DNA of 64,000 nt from assembly GCF_023333595.1 (NCBI RefSeq), contig NZ_JAIQZM010000003.1, positions 1 through 64,000 on the forward strand, read 5' to 3'. The notes under the pieces were generated by a model. It ran no database searches. It was not told the origin of the DNA and was given only the letters and a program-made list of their open reading frames with translations. The position numbers were made by a program, and so were the translations under genes. Position 1 is the first letter of the stretch. Every line of letters starts with the position of its first letter. Positions 16,234 through 25,479 of this stretch are shown piece after piece. This stretch comes from Argonema galeatum A003/A1 (lineage in GTDB: Bacteria; Cyanobacteriota; Cyanobacteriia; Cyanobacteriales; Aerosakkonemataceae).

Positions 16234-17433
16234 TCACTCTAAAGCAATAGTCGCCCCCCATCGGTCTTGTGGTAAAAAAGATCGATCCATTGGAATGGGG
16301 GCAACTCTTTCGGTAAGGGTAAATTTCCCTTCTTCAATCCACTGTTTCAACTCTAAGGCTACTTGCCGCGACAGATATATACTGGCAAGAGGGGCAACTC
16401 TGACTTGTTTTCCCTCAATAGTAATGCGACCGGATTTTAGCTGAGCGTAGCTTACCAAACCAAAGGTGGGACGCACGCGCCGGGGGATGGAAAAATCCAC
16501 CACTGGCGCTACTAAATCTTTGTCGGCTACAGCGCATTTTTCTACTACTTCCTCATACAAAACAGGCAGCGGCACAGCGACACCAAGCATTAAGGAAGGG
16601 CCGTAATTTTTGAAGTAACAACCGCGTACCCAACGACGGTTCATCTGTTTGGCATCTCCAATTAAGGCGAGGGTGGCAGCGGGGCCTATTGGTGTCTGAT
16701 TCGGCAGGCGTTTTTGTAATGGAAAGTGCTGGGTGCCTTCCCAAGCTACGTAACCGATGCCACCGCCTAAGAAAATGCGGGTGCCAATGCCGATTAGTTG
16801 CAGGTTAGGGTCGTTGAAGAGGGGAGAAATTGCGCCGGGGTTGGAGTAAACAGCGTTGGCAAGTTGCGGTTGCAAAGGGCCGAGGTGGGTATATAAGGGC
16901 CGATCGCCTCCATTCACTCCCACGATAAAATTCTGATATAAATTTCGGGGATTGTAGAGATAAAATTGGTTGATTGTATCGCGGGTTATGGTTGTCTCAA
17001 AGGATGCACGAGGATAGCAATCTGTTGCCTGTCCGGTCGCTCGCAATTGCACTGGTTTTCCGGCAATTAAGTCTTCAATTACATGACCGCCTCCCCGTTC
17101 TTTGGATTCTGAATCATCGCCTGCTTCTACGGTGCTGGGGTAATCGACGCTTTGAGTCGCTCCCAGATACAAATCTACTGCCCCAAATCCAGAATAAGCT
17201 AAGACTCCATCTAACCAGCAGGAGCGAATTTTAATCGGCGGATCGGTTTGTCCTAAGTTGATTATTGCTCCCGAAGATTCCATCGGTTCAAAACTGCCGG
17301 TGGTGATGACATCCACTTCTTTAGCGGTTTGGCTGATGCCAACTTGTGCCACTCGTGCTTTTAATTCTTCGACAGTACAGACTACCGCTGATTCACGGCT
17401 GATTTTGTCGTTTATTTCGGCAATTGTCCGCAT
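16234..17433 (-). CDS. DUF39 homocysteine-biosynthesis-type protein
   Basis: A 399-residue DUF39 protein starting MRTIAEINDKISRESAVVCT. Members act in sulfide incorporation into homocysteine from aspartate semialdehyde in some anaerobes and archaea. The domain carries TTGSFEPMESSGAIINLG, SGFGAVDLYLGATQ and the GGGIGYVAWEGTQHF block. The length matches the DUF39 core without a C-terminal CBS or ferredoxin domain. In cyanobacteria its physiological role is not settled. It stands alone between convergent and parallel neighbours. Confidence 0.85.
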   Translation of the reverse strand: MRTIAEINDKISRESAVVCTVEELKARVAQVGISQTAKEVDVITTGSFEPMESSGAIINLGQTDPPIKIRSCWLDGVLAYSGFGAVDLYLGATQSVDYPSTVEAGDDSESKERGGGHVIEDLIAGKPVQLRATGQATDCYPRASFETTITRDTINQFYLYNPRNLYQNFIVGVNGGDRPLYTHLGPLQPQLANAVYSNPGAISPLFNDPNLQLIGIGTRIFLGGGIGYVAWEGTQHFPLQKRLPNQTPIGPAATLALIGDAKQMNRRWVRGCYFKNYGPSLMLGVAVPLPVLYEEVVEKCAVADKDLVAPVVDFSIPRRVRPTFGLVSYAQLKSGRITIEGKQVRVAPLASIYLSRQVALELKQWIEEGKFTLTERVAPIPMDRSFLPQDRWGATIALE

Positions 17434-17497
17434 AGGAATTTAAAATTAAAAATCTTGGAGAGCATTGTGAATCGTCCAAAAAAAGAGGGATTGCAAT

Positions 17498-18658
17498 CTA
17501 ATTGGTATCTTCATCTTCAACGCTGGATTGTATTTGAGTTTTTGGCGCGTCATCGGGCAAGATAGGAGCCTTTCTATCGGCTTGGCCTGCTGCTTGGGAT
17601 TCATCAATGCCAGCTACATCAAAGGCTGCTTCGCGTCGGCTGTGCCACGGATCTAAGATATCTACGATCAGCACTTCTCTTACCCAGACTTGGCCGACTA
17701 CAGTTAGAGGAAGAGCCAAAATCAGTCCCAAAAAGCCAAAGAATGTAGCGAAGAAAACTTGGGACATTAATGTGATAGCTGGTAGCAGCGCCACCTGTTG
17801 AGCCATTACGTAGGGAGTGAGGAGGTTACTCTCAAATTGCTGGATGATGAAGTAAAGAATCAATACGGCAACAGATTTCCAGGGAGCATCCAAGAGTGCG
17901 ATCGTCATCGGTAGCACCACACTCAACGTTGGGCCAATATTGGGAATAAAGTTTAATAATCCTGCCAAAACCCCTTGGGCCAGCGCCAGCCTTACCCCCA
18001 AAGCCGATAAGCCGATTATGCTTAACAAGGCAACTACACTCATGCTAATCAGAGCGCCAATAATCCATCTACCTAGCGCTACTTCGCATTGATCCAAAAT
18101 GCCGTCTACCCGCCGCCGGTAAAAGGAGGGAAACAACCGCACAAACGTCTTGCGGTAAGATTTGGGCTGGGCTAACATCATCAGTGTCAAAACCAGCACC
18201 AGCAAAAAGCTAAGGATAGCTCCCAGAGTATTCGAGAAAAAAGCGACTGAGCCGCCCAAGAGCTGATTGACTACGGGTTGCAGTTGTCCGATCAGGTTGT
18301 TAATATCCGGCAGATACTGATTGAATTGGCTTGGAATGTTAGTTCTGAACAGATTCAGCAACTGATTTATGCGATTTACCCCTTTGGGGAACAAATCTAT
18401 CAATTGTTGAACTTCATTCACGAACGGCGGCACAATCAGCAAGAAAAAGCCAAACAGAACCGCTAGCAGGATGCCGATCGACAGCAGTACGGCCCACAAT
18501 CGCTTCAATCCTGACTGTTGCAGCCGCCGCGCCAGTCGATTCAAGGCAGTCGCTAACACAACAGCGGCGAACACCAGTAAGATCACTTGCCGAATTTGCC
18601 ACAGAATATATAAACAGATGGCTAAGACTAATAAGCCGAGCGTTTGACCCAAATTCAC
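17498..18658 (-). CDS. AI-2E family (PerM/UPF0118) membrane transporter
   Basis: A 386-residue protein with about eight hydrophobic segments. It shows the family features LGLLVLAICLYILWQIRQVI at the N-terminus, NFIPNIGPTLSVVLPM, and the final FFGFLGLILALPLTVV helices before a polar acidic tail. Some members export autoinducer-2, others exchange Na+ or small solutes, so the substrate cannot be named. The acidic C-terminus (DDAPKTQIQSSVEDEDTN) is probably cytoplasmic. Confidence 0.88.
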   Translation of the reverse strand: MNLGQTLGLLVLAICLYILWQIRQVILLVFAAVVLATALNRLARRLQQSGLKRLWAVLLSIGILLAVLFGFFLLIVPPFVNEVQQLIDLFPKGVNRINQLLNLFRTNIPSQFNQYLPDINNLIGQLQPVVNQLLGGSVAFFSNTLGAILSFLLVLVLTLMMLAQPKSYRKTFVRLFPSFYRRRVDGILDQCEVALGRWIIGALISMSVVALLSIIGLSALGVRLALAQGVLAGLLNFIPNIGPTLSVVLPMTIALLDAPWKSVAVLILYFIIQQFESNLLTPYVMAQQVALLPAITLMSQVFFATFFGFLGLILALPLTVVGQVWVREVLIVDILDPWHSRREAAFDVAGIDESQAAGQADRKAPILPDDAPKTQIQSSVEDEDTN

Positions 18659-18799
18659 AGTGCTGACTCCCAGTTGTTCTGGCTATTTAGAGAGGAAATG
18701 CCGATCGTTCGGTAAAAAAAAAATTATATGCAGCTAGATTAGCTGATTTCGGTTTCCCCAGCATACATTAGCGGCACTGTTCCCACAATCTCTAAAAGC

Positions 18800-18994
18800 T
18801 TAATTTTGCTGCTTCTGCTGCCACGATCTTCCCCAGAGTACCAAAGCTACGATCGCACTCGGCAGACAGACGATCGCCACCACAAGGCTAGGGGTTGGGG
18901 TAATATTGAGTATCGGGCCACCGTACTTGATTAAAACTGACAGTGCAGCTGAGAAGATAAGCACTTTCAAAATGAATCGGGCCTGACTTGCCAT
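18800..18994 (-). CDS. small two-helix membrane protein
   Basis: A 64-residue protein starting MASQARFILKVLIFSAALSV, with two hydrophobic helices and a polar end (WGRSWQQKQQN). An upstream start at 19018 would add eight residues; I prefer the ATG at 18994. The composition suggests a membrane protein of the thylakoid or plasma membrane. I recognise no family. Confidence 0.6.
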   Translation of the reverse strand: MASQARFILKVLIFSAALSVLIKYGGPILNITPTPSLVVAIVCLPSAIVALVLWGRSWQQKQQN

Positions 18995-19306
18995 TGCATA
19001 TATAAAGATGGACGACAATAAGAATTATGACAGGTATAACTAGGGGCTAGGGGCTAGGGTCTTTCTTGCTAGGGTCTAGAGGAAGAAGGGCCTAGAATCC
19101 GCCAACGTTTCAGGAATTAAGAACGTCCTAACTGACTTTCATCGGTTGCTATATAGCAAAGTACTAAAGCCTCCGCACGGCTTCCGTTGCACTTTCCGCC
19201 GACCTACGTATTGGCAAACCTGTTTTAAATTACTTTTCTGACTCTAGCTGTGTCAGTTTGTTGGTATTTCAGGGGAGTAGTCCAGTCCATTGTGCTAATT
19301 TAGAGT

Positions 19307-20251
19307 TCAGAATTCTGATGTTCCCGGTTTCACAGATAGATCCTCAATTTTTGTCGTCTTCCAATCCCTGACACTGGGAGCCAGGGTGATTAAATCTTCA
19401 ATATTTCGCTGCATAGTGGCGCAAATTGCATCTAAGGGGAGGTCGTTGGGATCGTGCCCAAAGGGATTTTCAATTTCCAGGGCAATTTCTTCAACGCCTA
19501 ACAAAGTGAAACTTACCAAAGATACTATTAATCCAGTAAAAAGACCGAAATCATCTACCATTTGAAATGGTAATGAGAAGCAATAAAGTAATAATAGCTG
19601 TTTGAGGTGAATGGCATATGCTAGAGGAATTGGAGTTTTGATAATCCGTTCGCAGCCACCTAAACAATCTACTAAAATATTTAGCAACTCTTTCAGAGAA
19701 TTCAGTTGATAACTATCAAGGCAGTTCCGTTCGTACTGCTCCTGTAAGTAATCTTCAATCCAGAAAGCTATTTCCAGAGGAGGATTGTTCATACTCTTGA
19801 GCTTTTGATAACGTGACTGGGATATTAATCCTTCTAAATCGCTGTCGATCGGCTCTGACCTTAAATGCAACTTGGTAGCAACTGCAAAAGCAACCAATAA
19901 CCGCAGGGCTGAAATTTTGGCATTTTTATCTTTTGGTTCTCGTTCTTCTACCGATACCCAAATTTGACGAGCCAAGTTACGCACTGCATTGACTATATTT
20001 CCCCAAAATTTGCGCCCTTCCCAAAATCGTTCGTAAGCTGTATTTGTCCGAAAAACCAATAATAAACCTAAGACGATACTGGGAATGACACTAGCCAATG
20101 TCGGCATATATAGATGAAATGCAAACAAGTGAAGTATCGATATGACAAAACCAAAAACTCCACACACAATTACGCGGGGTAAAACTGCTGGAACTACTGA
20201 ACCTTGCAACTGGAAAACAGCTTTAAACCAAGGTTGTCTTTCCGTAATCAT
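19307..20251 (-). CDS. bestrophin-family anion channel
   Basis: A 314-residue bestrophin/UPF0187 protein. The signature FRTNTAYERFWEGRKFWGNI (residues about 68-87) is characteristic, with hydrophobic helices at about 22-65 and 225-260 and the GVEEIALEIENPFGHDPNDL motif near the C-terminus. Family members form pentameric chloride or bicarbonate channels. Cyanobacterial and chloroplast relatives help bicarbonate or ion balance across thylakoids, so that role is plausible here. No partner gene adjoins it. Confidence 0.9.
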   Translation of the reverse strand: MITERQPWFKAVFQLQGSVVPAVLPRVIVCGVFGFVISILHLFAFHLYMPTLASVIPSIVLGLLLVFRTNTAYERFWEGRKFWGNIVNAVRNLARQIWVSVEEREPKDKNAKISALRLLVAFAVATKLHLRSEPIDSDLEGLISQSRYQKLKSMNNPPLEIAFWIEDYLQEQYERNCLDSYQLNSLKELLNILVDCLGGCERIIKTPIPLAYAIHLKQLLLLYCFSLPFQMVDDFGLFTGLIVSLVSFTLLGVEEIALEIENPFGHDPNDLPLDAICATMQRNIEDLITLAPSVRDWKTTKIEDLSVKPGTSEF

Positions 20252-20357
20252 GTTACCTCTCAGTGTTGGAGCGAACCTAGAACTTTTACCTGATAATACT
20301 GCATCTAGCTCTAGATGGAGAGGTGGGAGCTATCTATCCGCTTGGCGATACCTGCAT

Positions 20358-20590
20358 TTCGGGTTTTTTTGAAGAAAGCCTGGGGGATTGATGCCGAAGT
20401 ATCCCGCAATGGCGATCGCAAATCCGATCGTCATCCGACCCGCCATCTCCCGGAGCGATAATGTGTCTGTCGATACCAATCTCCCTAGCAGGATACTGAA
20501 GACGATCTAAACTAGCGCCCAGACAATCAGGAGACTCTGGATTAAAGCTGTGTTCGCACGCCAGTAAGCCTGACGTTTATCTTCCTGCAT
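20358..20590 (-). pseudogene. decayed DUF4212/sodium-solute symporter remnant
   Basis: The frame begins MQEDKRQAYWRANTALIQSL, matching the start of DUF4212 small subunits of VC_2705-type symporters. It hits a TAG after IVWALV, continues IVFSILLGRLVSTDTLSLRE and then switches to GFAIAIAGYFGINPPGF, which resembles the inside of the large symporter subunit. A deletion fusing the two genes plus a nonsense codon explains this. No functional transporter remains. Confidence 0.55.
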
Positions 20591-20980
20591 TGTTTTTCCT
20601 TCGTTTGAATGTTTTTATTTAACCTGATTATGAGTATATGAGCTTTGTAGCGTTCCTAAAAATATCAACGAATTTCCAGACGATTTTAAGCGAGTTGGGA
20701 AAATTGCGATCGCTCAAAGGTAGCGGGTGAACGAAGTTAGGCTATCCGCCTTATCCCCAGATCCTAAGTGAGTATAGCTGTGGGTCAAGAAGAGCCACTT
20801 TCATATTTGTAAATAAATGTTACACAAAATTTATGAAAAAATGTTGCAGGTCGTTGATTTAGTTGTTAAGGTGTGCATATAGCTATGCTTCTGGTAAACG
20901 CTCGTATCTAGGAGACGTGCGATCGATGCTCTGCATCAATCTTGGCTCTTCGCAGATTTTCTGATTCCAGAATTGCCAGA

Positions 20981-21039
20981 AAGATATTTCTCTGACGGCT
21001 CTACATTCACCTGACTGGAAGACGACTGAGAAATATCTT
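20981..21039. other. long inverted repeat in a 700-base gap
   Basis: AAGATATTTCTC (20981-20992) and GAGAAATATCTT (21028-21039) are perfect 12-base arms around 35 bases. The surrounding region 20600-21311 has no convincing gene; an open frame at 21070-21264 lacks a ribosome site and family resemblance. The hairpin could belong to the leader of the SDR gene or to an unrecognised small RNA. Confidence 0.35.
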
Positions 21040-21311
21040 TGCTGCTGGTTTGACTGCGCTGAGGACTACTTGATTTCGTTACCTTGTGTAGGCTCCGTGC
21101 CATCAATTTTTTACCAAATTCTCACGGCCAAACATTTCTTAGATGTGTCTACCAAAGTGTTGTTTCCCTGCAATATTTCTGAGAAATGTCTTGAGTTTCA
21201 AGCAACTATTAGGAGTCACAGTCCGTCTGATTATCTGCCGAGTATATTGCTGCAAAATTTTTAAACTCGGTGGTTGAAAGTGTTGTGACACCTCAAATTT
21301 GGAGGTTTTTT

Positions 21312-22121
21312 ATGAACGTAGAAGGAAAAACGGCTCTAATTACTGGAGCCTCGCGTGGAATTGGACGAGCGATCGCAGTAGAATTAGCGCAACAAGGAGC
21401 GAAACGCTTGTTATTGGTAGCACGCGATCGGCAGCGGTTAGCGGAAGTTGCTGCCGAAATCGAGGCTTATGGCACAGAAACCGTGATTTTGGCGTTAGAT
21501 TTATCTCAAATGGTAGAGGTGAATATTGCGATCGCCCAAGCTTGGCGAGATTACGGCCCAATTCATCTGCTTGTTAATTGTGCAGGAGTTGCACATCAAT
21601 CGCCTTTCTTGAAATCTCCATTGCCAAATGTACAACAAGAAATCACCATTAATTTAATGGGAATGTACACTATGACTCGTTTAGTGGCGCGACGCATGGC
21701 AACACAAAGGGAAGGCACAATTGTTAACGTTTCAAGCTTGATGGGTAAGATTGCCGCACCGACAATGGCGACTTATTCAGCTACTAAGTTTGCCATAGTG
21801 GGATTCACCCAAGCTTTGCGCGGCGAATTAGCTGAACACAATATCCGGGTGATAGCTTTGCTGCCATCTTTAACGGATACTGACATGGTGCGAGAATTGC
21901 AGTGGTTTCGATGGGTGGTGCCTGTGACTCCCCAGAAAGTGGCTAAGGCACTTATCGACGGGTTGCAAAACGAATCCCAGGAAATTTTAGTCGGATGGCA
22001 AAGTCATTTAGCAGTGTGGGGTCAGCGCATTGCACCTTGGCTAATCGAGAGAGTTTTGCTGATGGCTGCGCCCGTGGACAAGGATAGACGAAAACGCTAT
22101 CGACGATTGAAGGAGGCTTAG
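21312..22121 (+). CDS. short-chain dehydrogenase/reductase
   Basis: A 269-residue classical SDR, starting at the ATG with GGAGG 7 bases upstream. It shows the NAD(P) motif TGASRGIG (residues 11-18), NCAGVAH, the catalytic Ser in VNVSSLMG and the YSATK catalytic Tyr-Lys. The Arg after VA in LLLVARDRQRL suggests NADPH preference. The C-terminal part (IAPWLIERVLL) could associate with membrane, as in lipid-modifying SDRs. The substrate is unknown. Confidence 0.88.
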   Translation: MNVEGKTALITGASRGIGRAIAVELAQQGAKRLLLVARDRQRLAEVAAEIEAYGTETVILALDLSQMVEVNIAIAQAWRDYGPIHLLVNCAGVAHQSPFLKSPLPNVQQEITINLMGMYTMTRLVARRMATQREGTIVNVSSLMGKIAAPTMATYSATKFAIVGFTQALRGELAEHNIRVIALLPSLTDTDMVRELQWFRWVVPVTPQKVAKALIDGLQNESQEILVGWQSHLAVWGQRIAPWLIERVLLMAAPVDKDRRKRYRRLKEA

Positions 22122-22169
22122 GAACCCCACCCCCCAACCCCCTCCCCGTCTACGGGGAGGGGGGGTAAG
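22121..22169. repeat. GC-rich palindromic repeat, copy A
   Basis: GGAACCCCACCCCCCAACCC leads into CCTCCCCGTCTACGGGGAGG, a perfect hairpin. It lies directly after the SDR stop and could end transcription. Copies: 22312 (inverted), 22731 (direct) and 26915 (inverted). Confidence 0.8.
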
Positions 22170-22264
22170 AAGGGGAAGGCTGGGGGGGGTAAGAAGAGAA
22201 AAGTGCGATCGCGTTTAAAAATCAGCGAAAATCAATCATCAATCAACTAATCAAAAATTAGCAG

Positions 22265-22732
22265 ATGAGCAAAGACTCACAAGCAGAGGCAAAGATATTA
22301 TCTAACTCCAGTCCCCCCTCCCCGTGGACGGGGAGGGGGTTAGGGGGTGGGGTTGACACGCCATCGGAACAAACTTGGCAAACCCCGCCTGAACTATGGG
22401 ATAAACTCAAACCATTGGCTCGACAAATGCGGCGCGAACCTACTCCAGCAGAACAGAAACTTTGGGAGAAATTAAGAAATAAACAATTCTTGGGGTATAA
22501 GTTCCGCCGTCAGCATACAATCGATCGCTTTATAGTAGATTTTTATTGCGGACAAGCGCATCTAGTTGTAGAGGTGGATGGTTCTGTTCACGATTACACG
22601 CAGGAGGAAGATGCGATACGTCAGGAATTTTTGGAAAGTTTGGAGTTGCGGGTAATCAGGTTTACTAATTCAGAGGTTTTGAATTCTGTAGAAATCGTAC
22701 TGGAACAGATTGCTGTTGAGTTGGGGAAGTAG
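22265..22732 (+). CDS. DUF559 (VSR-like) endonuclease-domain protein
   Basis: A 155-residue protein. The DUF559 domain (about residues 45-152) reads MRREPTPAEQKLWEKLRNKQ, KFRRQHTIDRFIVDFYC and LVVEVDGSVHD, with Asp and Glu residues for a PD-(D/E)xK-like metal site, and ends with RVIRFTNSEVL. Residues about 16-31 (SPPSPWTGRGLGGGVD) are encoded by an in-frame copy of the GC-rich palindrome that also flanks the gene. A start after the insert cannot be excluded. Function unproven; relatives often travel with mobile DNA. Confidence 0.85.
   Translation: MSKDSQAEAKILSNSSPPSPWTGRGLGGGVDTPSEQTWQTPPELWDKLKPLARQMRREPTPAEQKLWEKLRNKQFLGYKFRRQHTIDRFIVDFYCGQAHLVVEVDGSVHDYTQEEDAIRQEFLESLELRVIRFTNSEVLNSVEIVLEQIAVELGK
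22312..22353. repeat. GC-rich palindromic repeat, copy B, inside the DUF559 gene
   Basis: CCCCTCCCCGTGGACGGGGA followed by GGGGGTTAGGGGGTGGGG is the inverse of copy A. It stays in frame with the DUF559 coding sequence without adding a stop. Confidence 0.85.
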
Positions 22733-22775
22733 GAACCCCACCCCCAAACCCCCTCCCCGTCTACGAGGAGGGGGG
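22731..22775. repeat. GC-rich palindromic repeat, copy C
   Basis: Same orientation as copy A, placed immediately at the DUF559 stop. The hairpin CCCCTCCCCGTC/TACGAGGAGGGG has one altered base. With copy A it brackets the gene. Confidence 0.75.
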
Positions 22776-22790
22776 TATAGATTAGGTTTC

Positions 22791-23120
22791 CTAATTTTTT
22801 GATGCCAGATGTCTGATTTTTAACCACATTTCCAAGTCATCATTGCCAGCAATTGTTTCTAGTTTATTAAGGCGTTGTTCTATTTCTTGAATTCGATCTT
22901 CTTGCAACGAGTTTGAAGATTTTTTATTGGATAACCATACGCAAGCCGTTCCTGCTGCTGCGCTTGAACCTAACACAATCGGTACGGCTATATTATTTCT
23001 AGTGGGTGAAAAAATCATACAAAGTGCCAGCATCCCGGTGGCAAAAGACCAAATTCTCGTTGTCGCCGCAAGTCGGCTATCTGTAGATGGTTCAAAATCT
23101 TTTTCTGAATGGTAATACAT
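22791..23120 (-). CDS. membrane protein with C-terminal coiled coil, unknown function
   Basis: A 109-residue protein with two hydrophobic segments (about residues 20-39 and 46-64) followed by a charged helix RIQEIEQRLNKLETIAG that should form a coiled coil. The N-terminus (MYYHSEKDFEPSTD) is acidic. No family recognised. It is convergent with the DUF559 gene and close to its 3' repeat. Confidence 0.6.
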   Translation of the reverse strand: MYYHSEKDFEPSTDSRLAATTRIWSFATGMLALCMIFSPTRNNIAVPIVLGSSAAAGTACVWLSNKKSSNSLQEDRIQEIEQRLNKLETIAGNDDLEMWLKIRHLASKN

Positions 23121-23250
23121 AAATTTCTTTTACTCGTCAACCCTTTACTTCATAAACTGCCACACTTACATCGGTTTGCGCTTCCTACTATCGGGTTGAG
23201 TCTATTGGGTTAAGTATTTATGCGTATAACTTTGGGAGTAGGAGCAAAAG

Positions 23251-24093
23251 TCAAGAAATACTCGGCAGATCGCGATCGAGTGCAAAGGCGGCATATTCAG
23301 TACTGCGGCGACTAACTTCTCTTAAAAGGTCGATCGCCTCTGGATCGCGAAAATTGTGAGCGAGGTAAGGGAGAATATGCACTAGGGCAAAGGCACTATA
23401 TTCAGCGCTGGGTTGGCAATGTTCTTTTAGAAGTGCGATCGCATCCGGATTAGCAGTTTGTTGAGCAATTTTTAGCAAAGATAGTATCTGCTTAACGCGA
23501 GCGCTGCGATGCTTAATTAATTCCTTTCTGCTGCCGCGATCGCTATTAAGATCGAAGATCCGTTCAACCTCCTTTCCCCGTACATCACGACCTTCTACTC
23601 TTGCGCCATCTACAACATCCCAAGAAAAATCAAGATGCTGATTTATGTCTGTTTCTTCATCAGTTGGATCTATTAGCAAAGGATTGCCATTTGAGTCAAT
23701 TGGGAATTGCGTTCCTTTGTGTCCAGCATCGTTGCATTTCTCACACGATAGCAGCAGATTGCTCCACTCAAAAGTCAAGTTAACGCACCTCGGATTTCGT
23801 TTTGGACAAAAGTGTTCGATGTCTCCATATCCAGTAGTTGTTACCTGGCTTTCACAGTAGGCACATTTTCCATGAAACATCCGTTCAAGAGCATCCTTAA
23901 TTTCTTTTTGCCGATATTTATTGATAGCGCTCTCAACATTTTTTTCAGCCTTAGCAATTTGTTCTTTTGTCGCAGCAGGATTAGCCATAACTTGCTGTAA
24001 ATCAGTTCTAGCTGTCTGTAACTTGGACAACCACTTATTACCATTACGTTTTAGTATACCGGGAGGATCTTTAGGTCTGTCTACAGGAATCAA
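23251..24093 (-). CDS. ptuB: HNH endonuclease, PtuB-like (Septu defence)
   Basis: A 280-residue protein. The TIGR02646-type HNH core runs from CAYC (C77, C80) through DIEHFCPK (H94) and SNLLLSCEKC (N112, C117, C120). In type I Septu, PtuB supplies the nuclease that kills or degrades DNA during phage infection, in complex with the ATPase PtuA. The start overlaps the ATPase stop by 4 bases, so translation is coupled. The C-terminus has two copies of an AIxLLxE...SxEYxAFALxxxLP repeat, reminiscent of HEAT or PBS-lyase repeats, which may contact PtuA. Confidence 0.82.
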   Translation of the reverse strand: MIPVDRPKDPPGILKRNGNKWLSKLQTARTDLQQVMANPAATKEQIAKAEKNVESAINKYRQKEIKDALERMFHGKCAYCESQVTTTGYGDIEHFCPKRNPRCVNLTFEWSNLLLSCEKCNDAGHKGTQFPIDSNGNPLLIDPTDEETDINQHLDFSWDVVDGARVEGRDVRGKEVERIFDLNSDRGSRKELIKHRSARVKQILSLLKIAQQTANPDAIALLKEHCQPSAEYSAFALVHILPYLAHNFRDPEAIDLLREVSRRSTEYAAFALDRDLPSIS

Positions 24094-25442
24094 GGCAAAT
24101 TTGCCTCCAAAAAAGCTTTAGTTCGAGCTTCTAAACTACCTGGTTCAGGAGGGCCGCCAATCGGTTGTGCTTCCTTCATAAACCGCCTGAGTTGCTCGTA
24201 CTCCTTCCGTTCTTCCCCAATCAAACGATCTATCTTTGTTCTGAGTTCGTAATAACGATTAATTTTCTGCTGTGCTTCAGGAGAATGGGTAGATTCCAAC
24301 CCAAATGCAGGACTTCTGAGGATATAGTCAGAATCGTAAGCTGAAATATCGTTGATTTTCGTTATCTGAACTTCACCATCCACCATATCTAAACGGAGAG
24401 TGAGAGCATCTTCTCCTCCTCCAGCTGCAACCAGAGGACTGTGGGTAGCGATGATGAATTGAAGATTAGGAAATGCTTCCCGTAACCAACCAGCAATTTG
24501 TCTTTGCCAGGATGGGTGTAGATGGATATCCAGTTCATCGATCAACACAACGCCGGATGCTTTGGCTGGGTCGTCCAAGTCGGGAAAAGCCTGAAGTAAG
24601 CGCCAGATTAAATCACCAGCCAAGGCTATAACGCTGCGAAACCCATCGGATAGACTAATCGTTGGAACTGTCTGACCGTTCACTGTGAACTGGATCAGAC
24701 CATCAGCAGTTACTTCAGCAATTTTTGCCTCTCCAGGAAGAAGCTTTTCGATCACTTTTTCTCCCACATTCCGCATTTTTATAGCTTTATCATCATTCTT
24801 ATCTTTAGCAATGCGGAATTCTAGGTAAACCATCCACCGCTCAAATGAACTTAAGGCACTATCTTCATTAAACTGCGTGATGAAATTGCTGGAGCGCTTT
24901 GCTGGTTCTAGGCTGGGTATCAGAACTTGGCTGACTCGTGTGAGTCGGCGGAAAGCACCATAACCCACAGCAAACCATCCTTTACTGCCTGAAGCGAAGG
25001 CATTTGTCCGCAGCCAACTTAGGCGTGGGAAACTTTCTTCAATCAGTACGGGTTCAGTATATGTTTCCTTTTTTTTACCGACTTTGACGGGTATTCCACC
25101 AGTAACAAAGTAGGAATAGGAGAAAGTTTGCCTTTTTCTCTCTTCACCAAAACTTCCGGCATCATTTTCATCTCGGTGCAGAGCTGCGGTAAGCTTGCCT
25201 GGTTTTGAGGGGTCACAAACCCAGCCAGTAGGACGAGGGAGGAGTTCTTTAGCGGCTTCTGGCCCTGCTAAAAGTAGGGCTAGTGCTTGCAGTAATGTGC
25301 TTTTTCCTACTCCGTTTTCCCCTAATAAGGTAATCCAATAATAGGGCGAAGCCTTATGACCAGTGCCGTTATTTCGAGTAAAGAGTATCTTCTCTTCTCG
25401 AAAGCATTTAATATTGCTAAGAGTGATGCTTTCAACCCACAT
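24090..25442 (-). CDS. ptuA: AAA ATPase, PtuA-like (Septu defence)
   Basis: A 450-residue ABC/SMC-like ATPase. Walker A is GENGVGKST (residues 41-49). The signature region includes SLSDGFRSVIALAGDL, and Walker B is GVVLIDELDIHLHP with the switch His in FIIATHSPLV. A helical C-terminus follows. Gene order ATPase then HNH with overlap matches type I Septu. Other OLD-like or retron-associated ATPases look similar, so the system label is inference from the pair. Confidence 0.85.
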   Translation of the reverse strand: MWVESITLSNIKCFREEKILFTRNNGTGHKASPYYWITLLGENGVGKSTLLQALALLLAGPEAAKELLPRPTGWVCDPSKPGKLTAALHRDENDAGSFGEERKRQTFSYSYFVTGGIPVKVGKKKETYTEPVLIEESFPRLSWLRTNAFASGSKGWFAVGYGAFRRLTRVSQVLIPSLEPAKRSSNFITQFNEDSALSSFERWMVYLEFRIAKDKNDDKAIKMRNVGEKVIEKLLPGEAKIAEVTADGLIQFTVNGQTVPTISLSDGFRSVIALAGDLIWRLLQAFPDLDDPAKASGVVLIDELDIHLHPSWQRQIAGWLREAFPNLQFIIATHSPLVAAGGGEDALTLRLDMVDGEVQITKINDISAYDSDYILRSPAFGLESTHSPEAQQKINRYYELRTKIDRLIGEERKEYEQLRRFMKEAQPIGGPPEPGSLEARTKAFLEANLP

Positions 25443-25479
25443 TCTTTTTATTCCTCAAGCGATCTCACTAAACTCCCAA

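Noticed and set aside
21070..21264. 64-codon open frame upstream of the SDR gene
   Set aside because: No Shine-Dalgarno, no recognisable family and cysteine-rich composition typical of chance frames.
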